Assembly (NCBI GenBank): GCA_937922005.1 | Contig: CAKZWV010000009.1 | Span: 1-47,490, forward strand | DNA: 47,490 nt | DNA from: an uncultured Clostridia bacterium | Lineage (GTDB): Bacteria > Bacillota > Clostridia > Saccharofermentanales > DTU023 | Direction: 5' to 3' | Program-made: the position numbers and the translations under genes | In this document: piece by piece, positions 15,959-24,640 of the stretch | How the letters are laid out: each line of letters starts with the position of its first letter | Position numbering within the stretch: position 1 is the first letter of the stretch | The notes under the pieces: generated by a model | Seen by the model: only the letters and a program-made list of their open reading frames with translations | What the model was told of the DNA's origin: nothing | Database searches by the model: none

Positions 15959-18598
15959 ATGTTTTTGATTGATTCTTTTAACCTTACAAGTTTATCTTTC
16001 CCTTTCTTTCAGAAGGCTTCTGCCCCGGCCCTAGGGGGGGCCGGCGGGGGAAGCTCCCGGAAAGGGGCTTCCTCTGACCCTGGCCAGCAAGGCAATCAAA
16101 AGGCTGGCAAACGTCGTACAGGTCCCACCAGTTTTCGTCCCCAAGGGTCTGCGGATCCCCGGGTCCGGGAAATTGCTGACCAGGTCATGGAGGCCCATCG
16201 CCCTAAAAAGTCCATTCAGCGTCCTGGTATTGATTATCCGGTAGAACCGGAGGTGGACTATGATATTTCGGCACTCTTTCACAAGGTGCCGATTCAGCGG
16301 GAGACAGTACAGCCAGGGGGCCAGGATGGAAAGCAAGCAGGGGAGGCGATTAGCCAGGGGGCTGCAGCCATCAGCCAAGCCGGTGCCAGTCTAAGGGACG
16401 CTAGCCAGGGTCTAGGTCGCAAAGTAAGCAAAGATCCCCGCCAAGGGGCTAGGCAGGAGGCGGTAGCAGCAGCCATGGCCCAGACTGCCCAGGCCCAGGA
16501 AAGACAGGCTCAGGCTGCCAAGATCCAGGGGGAGACCCAGATTGCAAGTTCCCTAGGCACAGCCCCCTCCAATAAGACTACTTCCAGCGAGCCGACTTCT
16601 GCCTCTGAAGCTACTAGCAAGGGGCTGACCAAGGCTCTTTTTCCCACGAAAGTCTCTCAGAAAAAGTCGGTTACCCCGAAAGACGGCTTGTCAAAAGCTA
16701 AGCGCAAATTCTTGGCCCCCTTGCCCAAGGCAACAGCCAAAAATCAGGCAGAAGAAGCAGCTGATGTCAACTATTTGAAGCAGAATTTTAAGACCAAGGC
16801 CGAGGATCTGATGCCCTCGGTGGTGCCGCCTTTCCAAGATTTTGGGTCTGAATCCTCTGAGCCCCATACGGCTCCTGGGAGTGGGGGCGGGTCTGCCCCC
16901 TTCCTGGATCCCAGTGAGAGTACCTATGGGGCAAAGCCCGGTGAAGGGGATTGGAGCCAAGACGAGGGCTTCCAGGCCAAGGACCCCATCGATTCTTATG
17001 TGGATGGGGATGCCTTTGTTTCCGATGAAGCCTTTATGCAGTACTTTACGAAGGCTGAGCGCAACAACCAAGCTATTGTTCTAGCCTTTTTGGCGATCTT
17101 AAGCTTGGTAGGACTGGCCTTTTGGATTGTTCCTGACCGCCCTGAGTCAGCAATGGAAAAAAGAAAGCTACAAATGATCCCAAAGGTGACCATCAAAACT
17201 TGTCTGAGCGGGGACTTGATGCGGGAAATGGAGAATTATTATACAGACCAATTTCCTTTAAGAGAACGCTTTATTGGCCTTCATACCAGGGTCCAACAGG
17301 TCATGGCAGATTGTGTGCCCACGTTAACGGGTAAGAAGGAGGATAAGGTGCGCCTGGTCCCTACCCACCGAGATACGGCCCAGGGCGGGGAAGATTTCCG
17401 AAAGGTTTTGGAGCAAAAGCAAAAGGAGGGAGTCTGGAAGCCCGGAGAGACGGGCCCGGATACAATTTCCCCTACGGCTAGTGAAGCGACCGACAAAGAG
17501 GGCGGTACTGCCGCAAGCGAGGATACCCAGAATACGAGCGCCGAGACCACTTCCTCTACGGATGCCTCGACCTCAGAAAGCAGGAAAGCTTCCGACTCAG
17601 AGAAAGCTAGCGAAACAAAAGCAACGAAAAAAGATAAAAGAGATCAGAAAAGTCAGGCTATGGGAGAAAATCAGGCAGTGAACCGTCAGGCGGGTGCTAT
17701 CTTCATAGCCCAGGACCGGGGATTTGAAGTCTTTGGTTTTGGCCCTATCTTCTTTAAAAATTATGGGAAACGCCTGAATTACTTCCAAGAACAGTTAGAG
17801 GGTAAGGCCAGGTTGATCAGCCTCCTGGTCCCCACCGCTGTGGCCTTCTATGGACCGGAAGAATACAAGACCGGGGACCATTCCCAGTATGATGCCATTA
17901 ACCTAGCTTATGACACCATGAATTCTTCGATTGTAAAGGTCGATGCCTACCGCGAATTGGGCGAACATTATGACGAGTATCTCTACCTCAAGTCGGACCA
18001 CCACTGGAATGGCCGGGGGGCTTACTACGCCTACAAGGCCTTTTGCGACGCCCTGGGCTTGAAAGCCCAGCCCCTGTCCGAGATGAAGCCCCTCCCTACG
18101 GGATCGACTTTCATGGGGAGTCTCTATGGCTTTTCAGGGAATGATCCCTTCTTTGAGACCCACCAAGACACCATTGAAATGTTCCAGCCCAGGGCTAAGG
18201 GAACTTTGACCATGTATTCCGATGCTACGATGTCCGATCCGGCACAAGGGATCCTCCTAGATCCTTCTGCCGCCGAATGGCAGCCCAACCACTACCTCCT
18301 TTTCTCAGGTGGGGATGTGGCCCTATCTCTCATTAAATCGGATACGAAAAATGGGCGGAAGATCTTGGTGATCAAAGATTCTTACGGAAATGCCTTCGTG
18401 CCCTATCTGATGAATGACTATGAGGAGGTCTATGTAGTGGATCCTCGTTTCTTCAAAGATCCGCTGATCCCCTTCATTACCCAAAAGAAGATCCAAGATG
18501 TCCTGGTGCTGAACTATACCTTCTGTCCTAGTAACGATGGCTGGATAGACCCCTTCGATCACCTCATTGGCTTACCCGACACGTATTTTAATGAGTAA
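15959..18598 (+). CDS. DHHW (AlgJ/AlgX-like) acetylation partner with a very long N-terminal tail
   Basis: This is the likely extracytoplasmic acetyl-transfer partner of the MBOAT protein. One membrane helix lies near residues 371-392 (AIVLAFLAILSLVGLAFWIV). It is followed by the family segment DLMREMENYYTDQFPLRERF, then KSDHHWNGRGAYYAYKAFC with the DHHW motif near 680-683. Near residue 805 is IKDSYGNAFVPYL, the SGNH-like serine region. The tail before the helix is about 370 residues, mostly Gln/Ala/Ser-rich and low complexity; most relatives have only a short tail. A second Ser/Thr/Glu/Lys-rich insert follows the helix (about residues 500-575). I chose ATG 15959 (GGAG 11 bases upstream) over the in-frame TTG at 15935. 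Confidence 0.85.
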   Translation: MFLIDSFNLTSLSFPFFQKASAPALGGAGGGSSRKGASSDPGQQGNQKAGKRRTGPTSFRPQGSADPRVREIADQVMEAHRPKKSIQRPGIDYPVEPEVDYDISALFHKVPIQRETVQPGGQDGKQAGEAISQGAAAISQAGASLRDASQGLGRKVSKDPRQGARQEAVAAAMAQTAQAQERQAQAAKIQGETQIASSLGTAPSNKTTSSEPTSASEATSKGLTKALFPTKVSQKKSVTPKDGLSKAKRKFLAPLPKATAKNQAEEAADVNYLKQNFKTKAEDLMPSVVPPFQDFGSESSEPHTAPGSGGGSAPFLDPSESTYGAKPGEGDWSQDEGFQAKDPIDSYVDGDAFVSDEAFMQYFTKAERNNQAIVLAFLAILSLVGLAFWIVPDRPESAMEKRKLQMIPKVTIKTCLSGDLMREMENYYTDQFPLRERFIGLHTRVQQVMADCVPTLTGKKEDKVRLVPTHRDTAQGGEDFRKVLEQKQKEGVWKPGETGPDTISPTASEATDKEGGTAASEDTQNTSAETTSSTDASTSESRKASDSEKASETKATKKDKRDQKSQAMGENQAVNRQAGAIFIAQDRGFEVFGFGPIFFKNYGKRLNYFQEQLEGKARLISLLVPTAVAFYGPEEYKTGDHSQYDAINLAYDTMNSSIVKVDAYRELGEHYDEYLYLKSDHHWNGRGAYYAYKAFCDALGLKAQPLSEMKPLPTGSTFMGSLYGFSGNDPFFETHQDTIEMFQPRAKGTLTMYSDATMSDPAQGILLDPSAAEWQPNHYLLFSGGDVALSLIKSDTKNGRKILVIKDSYGNAFVPYLMNDYEEVYVVDPRFFKDPLIPFITQKKIQDVLVLNYTFCPSNDGWIDPFDHLIGLPDTYFNE

Positions 18599-18651
18599 GG
18601 TCAGATAGAAAAATGGGGACAGGAATATTTGTTAAGAAAAAATGAGCAAGA

Positions 18652-18680
18652 TGTTTCATTTCTATGAAAATTGCTATACA
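18652..18680 (+). promoter_or_regulatory. Possible extended -10 promoter of the papain-like protease gene
   Basis: TGCTATACA ends at 18680 and gives an extended -10 box (TATACA, 18675-18680). The -35 region 17 bp upstream is poor. It lies about 40 bp before the protease ATG, in a 120-bp gap that also holds a GGAATATTTG copy at 18622. Confidence 0.35.
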
Positions 18681-18718
18681 ATGAGAAGTACTACGGTATA
18701 GAGGAGGAATTCTAGACC

Positions 18719-21310
18719 ATGCATAGGAAGAAATTATCCCTGCTTTTCTTGGCCCTCGTTATTTTTGCAACGAGTCTTGTGGCTCCTATCGGAGCAGGCC
18801 AAAAAGAGGATGTATCGGCCCTGGGTTCGGAGGAACTTAGTGTCTCTCCCACCAATCCTGAATTCGAAGAAAATGAAATCTTCGTCCTGCGGGCAACGCC
18901 AGCAGGGGAGGAAGCTGCGAATGCAACAGGATTTCGCCAGGCCCCGACCGTTTATCATAGTAACTATGATCTCTTAAAACAACGTCAAGCGGGACCCTTT
19001 GCCCAGTTGGGGGCAGGACAGCTACCTGCCAAATTTGACCTGCGTGACGCTGATCCGAAGAAATTGACTTCTGTCCGTGACCAGGGTCCGAACGGAAGCT
19101 GTTGGACTTTTGCTACCTATGGGTCTATGGAATCCTGCCTGTTACCAGGTGAAGAATGGGACTTTAGTGAGAAGAATCTGCGCAATGGCCATGGTTTTGA
19201 CTGGCCCCCAGATAAGGGAGGCAACCGGGAAATTTCGGCGGCTGTCCTTTCTCGTTATGATGGTCCGGTGAAAGAGGCAGATGACCCCTATAATGCCTTT
19301 GATTTTAGGGTAAAGAGAGGGGTGACCCGGGTCAAGGACTTGGATCGAGTTATGTATTTGCCGGATGTCCGCAATGGAAATGATAAGGATGCCATGGATG
19401 CCATTAAAAGGGCCCTGCAAGAGAATGGCGCAGTTTATACCACCATCAGCGGTGACGAGCGTTTTTTCAATAAAGACACCAATGCTCACTATGATGGTCG
19501 TAGGGCAAGGGCCAACCACGCTGTCACCATCGTGGGTTGGGATGACAACTTTAGCAAGGATAAATTCATCCTGAGGCCTCAAGGAAACGGAGCCTGGATT
19601 GTTCGTAATAGCTGGGGATCGACTTGGGGCGAGGATGGCTACTATTACGTCTCGTATTGGGATGGCTGTGTGGCAAAATTGAATGCCCAGTTTATTGCCA
19701 AAGCCAAGTCCAACAAAGACGTCTGGTACCATGACTTTTATGGAATGACCAACTCGGTCGGTTACTATCAAGAGACTGCGTGGGCGGCTAACGTCTTTGG
19801 CAGGACCACGGAGGATGTGAATTTAGATGAAGTCGGTTTTTTCATCCCCTCCGATGGAGCAAAGTATGAACTTTACCTCAACCCTGACATCAAGGAACCT
19901 AAAGAGGGCTTTAATGAGCGGATCCTTCTTGCAAAGGGTGAAGTACCCTATGCCGGTTACTATACGGTCACCTTTAAACCACAAAGGATCAAGAAGGGCA
20001 GCTTTTTCAGCCCTATCCTCAAGATTACGACGCCTGACTACAATCAGCCGATCCCAGTAGAACAGCGCTATAATAATTTCTGCTCCCGCGCTAGGGCATA
20101 TAGCGGAGAGTCCTATATTTCTAAGGATGGCAAGGTTTGGGAGGATCTCACTTCGAAGCTGTCTGCCAATGTCTGCATCAAAGCGATGACCCGCCCTGCG
20201 AATGGATCGCCAGAACCCTCTGAGCCGACAGAGCCGACGAAGACAACTCAGCCGACGGAGCCAAGCCCAACTTCGACGCCAACTCCAACTAAGAAGCCAG
20301 AGCCAACTAAGAAGCCGAATCCCACTCAAAATCCTGAACCGACCCAAACAGTAGAACCCGTCGAACCCACTCAGTCCTCTGGGCGGGTGCAAAAGATTAC
20401 CCTGCGGGCGGACAAGAACAGCCTCCAGGTCAATGAAAAGGTTCGAATTATCGCAGATATTGAACCCAAGAGCGCCCAGAATACATCTTTACAGTGGATA
20501 TGTGAAAATAATCTTGGTATGATGGACCAATGGGGCTACTTCCATGCCTACAGGGCAGGGGAAGAGATTATTACCGCCAAAACGTCAGATGGAAATGAAG
20601 TTTCTGGAAGCATTCGCTTAACCATTACCCCTAAGGTGAAAAAACAGTTGAAGATTGGCATTACGGTAGAAACATCAAAGCTGAAAGCGGGCGAGCAGTT
20701 GAAGTGCCGCTTTGTGTTAACCGATCAAGACGAGCAGCGTGTCCCTAGGAAATTCTTTAACATTCGAATCTTAGAACCCAATGGCCAGCCGGTGACTTGG
20801 ATCTCAGGCTTTACGAATGAAAAAGGAGAAGATTACGCTGCACGTACCTTAGCCGTGGGTCTTGATCCGGGTTTATACACGGTGGAGGCCTTCCTTCAGA
20901 ACGATCGTGACTTTGATGATATGAAGGAAACGGCAAGTTTCCGTATTCTTGGCGAAAATGAAAAACCTGATGAGGAAGATTCGTCTTCACTTATTTACTT
21001 CGCAAATTATGTGAGTAAGCCCTTTTACTCCTTCGATCAGGACAAAGGCTATACCTTTATCTTCCTCAAGGATGCCAATCGCCAGCCTATACGCTGGTTG
21101 CGCGTTACCTTGAATTTAATTGCCCCGAACGGCGAGGTCGTAGGAACACTCGAAAAGGTGACAGATTATTACGGACGAGTATACTCATATATTCAGCCCA
21201 ATTTAGCCAAAAATAATAAAAATTATACTCCGGGTACTTATACGATTGAGGTCAAGGCCCCTTATAAGGAACGTATGTATAGTCACCAAGTTCACTTGAT
21301 TTTCCGATAA
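18719..21310 (+). CDS. Secreted papain-like (C1A) cysteine protease with Pro-rich linker and Ig-like domains
   Basis: This is an 863-residue exported protease. A signal peptide occupies about residues 1-27 (KKLSLLFLALVIFATSLVAP). The mature enzyme starts near LPAKFDLRDADPKKLTSVRD. The catalytic Cys is in DQGPNGSCWTFATYG (about residue 128), the His in NHAVTIVGWDD (about 266) and the Asn in VRNSWGSTWGEDGYYYVSY (about 296). A lectin-like beta domain follows the C1 domain. A Pro/Thr/Glu/Lys linker (about 500-555) leads to a BIG2-like repeat (ITLRADKNSLQVNEKVRIIA) and two further beta domains. I see no LPXTG sorting signal or C-terminal helix, so attachment to the cell is not explained. AGGAGG precedes the ATG. 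It could degrade host proteins or peptides that feed the opp system, but that is inference. Confidence 0.9.
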   Translation: MHRKKLSLLFLALVIFATSLVAPIGAGQKEDVSALGSEELSVSPTNPEFEENEIFVLRATPAGEEAANATGFRQAPTVYHSNYDLLKQRQAGPFAQLGAGQLPAKFDLRDADPKKLTSVRDQGPNGSCWTFATYGSMESCLLPGEEWDFSEKNLRNGHGFDWPPDKGGNREISAAVLSRYDGPVKEADDPYNAFDFRVKRGVTRVKDLDRVMYLPDVRNGNDKDAMDAIKRALQENGAVYTTISGDERFFNKDTNAHYDGRRARANHAVTIVGWDDNFSKDKFILRPQGNGAWIVRNSWGSTWGEDGYYYVSYWDGCVAKLNAQFIAKAKSNKDVWYHDFYGMTNSVGYYQETAWAANVFGRTTEDVNLDEVGFFIPSDGAKYELYLNPDIKEPKEGFNERILLAKGEVPYAGYYTVTFKPQRIKKGSFFSPILKITTPDYNQPIPVEQRYNNFCSRARAYSGESYISKDGKVWEDLTSKLSANVCIKAMTRPANGSPEPSEPTEPTKTTQPTEPSPTSTPTPTKKPEPTKKPNPTQNPEPTQTVEPVEPTQSSGRVQKITLRADKNSLQVNEKVRIIADIEPKSAQNTSLQWICENNLGMMDQWGYFHAYRAGEEIITAKTSDGNEVSGSIRLTITPKVKKQLKIGITVETSKLKAGEQLKCRFVLTDQDEQRVPRKFFNIRILEPNGQPVTWISGFTNEKGEDYAARTLAVGLDPGLYTVEAFLQNDRDFDDMKETASFRILGENEKPDEEDSSSLIYFANYVSKPFYSFDQDKGYTFIFLKDANRQPIRWLRVTLNLIAPNGEVVGTLEKVTDYYGRVYSYIQPNLAKNNKNYTPGTYTIEVKAPYKERMYSHQVHLIFR

Positions 21311-21437
21311 AGAACATTTACAATCCTAGGGAAGATCATTCAGAATTTTAATAAAGAAGATCAAGAATCGCAGTAACGAAGATCATCCTGGATCACAATC
21401 GAAGGATTAAGACAATACAACGATTCCTGTTAAGAGT

Positions 21438-21472
21438 GGACGTCCTTAGCTTAGCTAAGGGCGTCCTTTTTT
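21438..21472. terminator. Rho-independent terminator between convergent genes
   Basis: GGACGTCCTTAGC pairs with GCTAAGGGCGTCC around a short loop, followed by TTTTTT. It lies 128 bp after the protease stop and 2 bp before the stop of the facing Cys-rich gene. The stretch 21311-21437 holds a few AAGATCA-like repeats and nothing else recognisable. Confidence 0.85.
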
Positions 21473-21473
21473 C

Positions 21474-21749
21474 TTATTTGGTAGACTTCCGATAGTAGTC
21501 CTTGGAAAAGTCGTCGGATATCATACTACAAGAGCTGCAAGAGAGGTCACAATTTTCACAAGAACTAGGCTTGCGCCCCATCATTTCAGCCTTCATAGCA
21601 TCCTCCGAAGGAACATGGGGCAAGCCCTTCTTCCATTCAGGATTCTTTTTTGCTGTCTGGGCCCGTAAATAAAAAGTGAGATAGCGTAAGAGAATGAACA
21701 CCAGGTTAAAGGAAATTAAAATGGCAGCGCCAATGAGAAATTGAGGCAT
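21474..21749 (-). CDS. Small membrane protein with Cys-rich C-terminus (FeoB-associated-like)
   Basis: This 91-residue protein has one N-terminal helix (FLIGAAILISFNLVFILLRY, residues 4-23). A basic stretch follows, then a cysteine cluster, CENCDLSCSSC, near residues 64-74. The helix-plus-Cys-cluster layout resembles FeoB-associated Cys-rich membrane proteins, but it is longer and there is no feoB here. A metal-binding or redox role is possible. I do not recognise the gene beyond this. Confidence 0.55.
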   Translation of the reverse strand: MPQFLIGAAILISFNLVFILLRYLTFYLRAQTAKKNPEWKKGLPHVPSEDAMKAEMMGRKPSSCENCDLSCSSCSMISDDFSKDYYRKSTK

Positions 21750-21866
21750 ATGGATCCTTTCTAGGCCTTCAAATGGCCTTCATGGCAGAAGATGTTAGGC
21801 ATGCTTGGCTTCGTTAAGTTTTTAAAGTTCCTGACAATTCTTGACCCTGTCGTGATTCCGCAGTTC

Positions 21867-23261
21867 TTAGGAATTCTTGGACTTGTCGTCGACGCCAAAG
21901 GATTTTTTCGTTTCTTCCTGGCGGTGTTTGAGCCCTAAGGCGGTGAGTCGGACCATCATAAGGAAAGAAAAGAGCTTGGCGCGGCGGGGTGCCCGGATAT
22001 AAGTAAATTCTCCCAAATTTTCGTAAATTATAGGGTCAAAATGGGCCTTATAGATACTTAACCCATCTGCAAATGATCCATCGACGCCTCCCAGATTGAG
22101 CTTTTTGGCCTTGAGTTTTTCGAAGGTGAGTTTCTGGGCTTCCCAGAAAACTTGCCATACCGCTGGAATTTTGAGCAGGGCGACTTTAGACCCGGCATAG
22201 GGCATTTCCACCACCTGACCCGTAGGGACGAGGAGGGCGGAGGCGACGGGGGTCCGTTCACAAGTATCTGGCAAGGTCTTTTGTACCTCTTCCAGGATGG
22301 CTAGGGTGGCCTCGACATTGTTAATTTGCCCCTCGATTTCTTCTTTTTTCTTGGGGGCGCTGGCCGGGAGCCGCTGCAAATTCCCCTGGAGGGTGTCCAG
22401 CTGCCGGTGGATGAGGGGGATACTCTTTCTAGGTTCTAGGTAGGCTGTTAGGAGCAGGCTGTCAGGAAAGACAGCCAAGATGGTAGCAAAATATTCTTTC
22501 GACCGAAGGCTGATATTTTGCTCGGCCTCGGTGGAGGCAATGCACTCGCAAAAGGCATCTAACTCATCTTTCCTGCCTACCTGGGTATAGAGCCCGTAGC
22601 GATCACATTGCTTGAGCTGGTATTTCATCTTGCTCTTGGGTTTACCTGTCCAGCCTTGGGCTTCCAAGATGGCCTGGAAGCGGGGCTGGATGGTAGAAGA
22701 GAGCTTGGGAGAATACGGCTCGGGATGAAAGCCTTGGTCGGCGAAGGTCTGGAGTATTTGTTCGGTATGGGGGGTAGAAGGGAGGGCCTGGGGGTCAAAG
22801 CCTTCAGTACGGACGGCTTCTTTGAGGGGAAAGGTCCTTTTGGTCCAAGCGGGTTGGAGACGAACAGCCATAACTCGATATTTTTTGGCCATTTTGCGCA
22901 AAAGAGTAAGAAAGGCCGTCAGGGACTCTTTGTCCTCAAAATCGAGGAGAGGGCCCCCTGGAACGTACATGATCCTCATCCCCAAGGGAAAACTTCGGAT
23001 GAGAACCAGGGAGGCGGCTAAAATCTGTGTGCCTTCGGCATTCAAAATCCCAGGGAAATAGCCTTGCCAATTCCTTTTGACTTTAGGCCAGGCTGGGGCC
23101 TGGGAGAGGCAGGCATAGGGGTGGTGGTCAAAAAACTTGCCGTAGGTCTCTGCCCCTAAGTCATAAGTAGCCTGGTAGGGCTGATCCAGACCAGGGAGGG
23201 GAAAAGCCTTGACAAGAGGCTGCAAGGGAGTATTTGTTGGATTTATATCTTCATTCTTCAT
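21867..23261 (-). CDS. FemAB/FemX-family aminoacyltransferase (peptidoglycan interpeptide bridge)
   Basis: Fem enzymes use aminoacyl-tRNA to add amino acids to the lysine side chain of lipid II, building the peptidoglycan cross-bridge at the cytoplasmic face. This 464-residue protein has both GNAT-like halves: MRIMYVPGGPLLDFED (about 95-110) and, near the C-terminus, LNLGGVDGSFADGLSIYKAH followed by ENLGEFTYI. Between them lies the coiled-coil arm (about 280-325, with HRQLDTLQGNLQRL and KKKEEIEGQINNVEATLAIL) seen in FemA. No clear ribosome binding site precedes the ATG. Residues added and position in the bridge cannot be read. The 187-bp gap to ispE (23262-23448) holds nothing I recognise. 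Confidence 0.88.
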   Translation of the reverse strand: MKNEDINPTNTPLQPLVKAFPLPGLDQPYQATYDLGAETYGKFFDHHPYACLSQAPAWPKVKRNWQGYFPGILNAEGTQILAASLVLIRSFPLGMRIMYVPGGPLLDFEDKESLTAFLTLLRKMAKKYRVMAVRLQPAWTKRTFPLKEAVRTEGFDPQALPSTPHTEQILQTFADQGFHPEPYSPKLSSTIQPRFQAILEAQGWTGKPKSKMKYQLKQCDRYGLYTQVGRKDELDAFCECIASTEAEQNISLRSKEYFATILAVFPDSLLLTAYLEPRKSIPLIHRQLDTLQGNLQRLPASAPKKKEEIEGQINNVEATLAILEEVQKTLPDTCERTPVASALLVPTGQVVEMPYAGSKVALLKIPAVWQVFWEAQKLTFEKLKAKKLNLGGVDGSFADGLSIYKAHFDPIIYENLGEFTYIRAPRRAKLFSFLMMVRLTALGLKHRQEETKKSFGVDDKSKNS

Positions 23262-23448
23262 ATCGTTACTGGATCCTTGCGTCGGATCTCCTTTCTCTTT
23301 CTTTCCAACATAGCAAACACAGGCAACAATTGAAACAGGCTGGCCAGCTAGATCCCCTGCCTATGGGAGATGAGAGCAGATCGACAGCTTTCCTCAGCTA
23401 GCTCGGGTCGGCATCCGGGAACCTTTAGCCCTCGCAAAAGCTTAGGCC

Positions 23449-24639
23449 TTAGAGAAGCAGCTGGGTCCAATGGATCCCCATCTTTACTTGCAGTCTGGCC
23501 GCTAGTTCCTGCAAATGGGCAGCCAGACGGGCTATCGCCTCGCCGTGCCGAGGGGCATAGAGGAGAAAGATGGTCGGCCCTGTCCCCGATAGGTCCAAGT
23601 ATAGGTCGCCCTGGTCCCAAAGTCCTGACCAGAAGTCCTGAGATAGGGAAATCTCCGGCAGGGTCCAAGATTCATCAAGGATCTTCTCTCGGACGAGAAG
23701 GTGGTGTGATTGCGCCTGAAGATACTGCCAGAAGTCTCGTCCGGACCGGCAAGTGAGGCTTTCTTCCTTGGCAAAGGCAATCAGCTCCTGGAGGAGCTTG
23801 GCCAGGGGAGGAAAGGCTTCAAGGGAAAGAGGGGCAAAACTGTTAGAAAGTAAGGCGTCGGCACCACCTCGCTCTGCCAAGGCATCTAATTTTCCGTAAA
23901 AAAGAGGGGTAGAAAAGTGGATGTCGGGAAAGGTTAAGAGGAGGCAGGAGGGTGGGAGAATTGGCTGAGAAAAAGCATAGAGACTGGCAATCCTATGCCC
24001 TGTGTCGTCCACAGCCAGCATCTGTCTCAGGTAGGCGGGATAGACGTCGCTGCCTAAATCTGGACAAATATTCCTTGCCATCTTTTCTTCAGAGACTGGG
24101 TAGGGAAGCTGAGTTTGTAGGATGCGCAGGAGGGCAGCGGCATCTGAACTTCCACCTCCTAGGCCAGCGGCCCAGGGAATATTTTTGGACAGGATAAGGT
24201 CAATCTGGGGGGCAAAAGTGCCCTGTTTTCCTTGCCAGGCCTCCCACCAGGCTGCTGCGGCCTGCCAGAGAAGATTCTCAGGGCCGAGGGGAAGATCTGG
24301 CCCTAGGGGAGGTTCAGACACTCGAGAATGGTCGGCGTCTATGGAATGGTCGGAGTCAACGGAATGGTCGGAGTCAACGGAATGGTCGGAGTCAACGGAA
24401 TGGTCTGGACTTGGATCTGCTAGGCGAATCCGCACAGAAAATGGAGCCCCTTGATGCCAGTTGACCTTGACCTGGATGGTATCAGTAAGGCTACAGGGGG
24501 TAATCAGAGAGCGAACCTGGTGGAGGCCGGAACTGCCGGGCTCTTTGGGGAAAGTCTGAAAAAAGAGGTTAAGCTTGGCAGGGGCCAGAATGGATTCTTC
24601 GAAGTCCCAAAATTTGGGGTCGGCTGGGTCAGAGGCCAT
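23449..24639 (-). CDS. ispE: 4-diphosphocytidyl-2-C-methyl-D-erythritol kinase IspE with a repeat insertion
   Basis: IspE phosphorylates CDP-methylerythritol in the MEP route to isoprenoids. GHMP-kinase motifs are clear: LAPAKLNLFF (residues 18-27), the ATP loop IPWAAGLGGGSSDAAALL (154-171) and SGTGPTIFLLY near the C-terminus. At 396 residues it is about 100 longer than usual (280-300). Part of the excess is a DHSVDS hexapeptide array (about residues 79-107), encoded by an 18-bp tandem repeat between the N-terminal strands and PENLLWQAA. Its ATG follows the yitT stop by one base, so translation is probably coupled. As an essential enzyme with intact motifs it is likely active despite the insert. 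Confidence 0.92.
   Translation of the reverse strand: MASDPADPKFWDFEESILAPAKLNLFFQTFPKEPGSSGLHQVRSLITPCSLTDTIQVKVNWHQGAPFSVRIRLADPSPDHSVDSDHSVDSDHSVDSDHSIDADHSRVSEPPLGPDLPLGPENLLWQAAAAWWEAWQGKQGTFAPQIDLILSKNIPWAAGLGGGSSDAAALLRILQTQLPYPVSEEKMARNICPDLGSDVYPAYLRQMLAVDDTGHRIASLYAFSQPILPPSCLLLTFPDIHFSTPLFYGKLDALAERGGADALLSNSFAPLSLEAFPPLAKLLQELIAFAKEESLTCRSGRDFWQYLQAQSHHLLVREKILDESWTLPEISLSQDFWSGLWDQGDLYLDLSGTGPTIFLLYAPRHGEAIARLAAHLQELAARLQVKMGIHWTQLLL
24325..24410. repeat. 18-bp in-frame tandem repeat inside ispE
   Basis: Three perfect 18-bp units GGAATGGTCGGAGTCAAC (24343-24360, 24361-24378, 24379-24396), flanked by a diverged unit (24325-24342) and a partial unit (24397-24410). Read on the minus strand, each encodes DHSVDS or a variant. 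The perfect identity of three units suggests recent expansion. Confidence 0.9.
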
Positions 24640-24640
24640 G

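Noticed and set aside
24325..24410. CRISPR array at the short repeats in ispE or elsewhere
   Set aside because: All arrays found are direct tandem repeats without unique spacers, and no cas genes are present.
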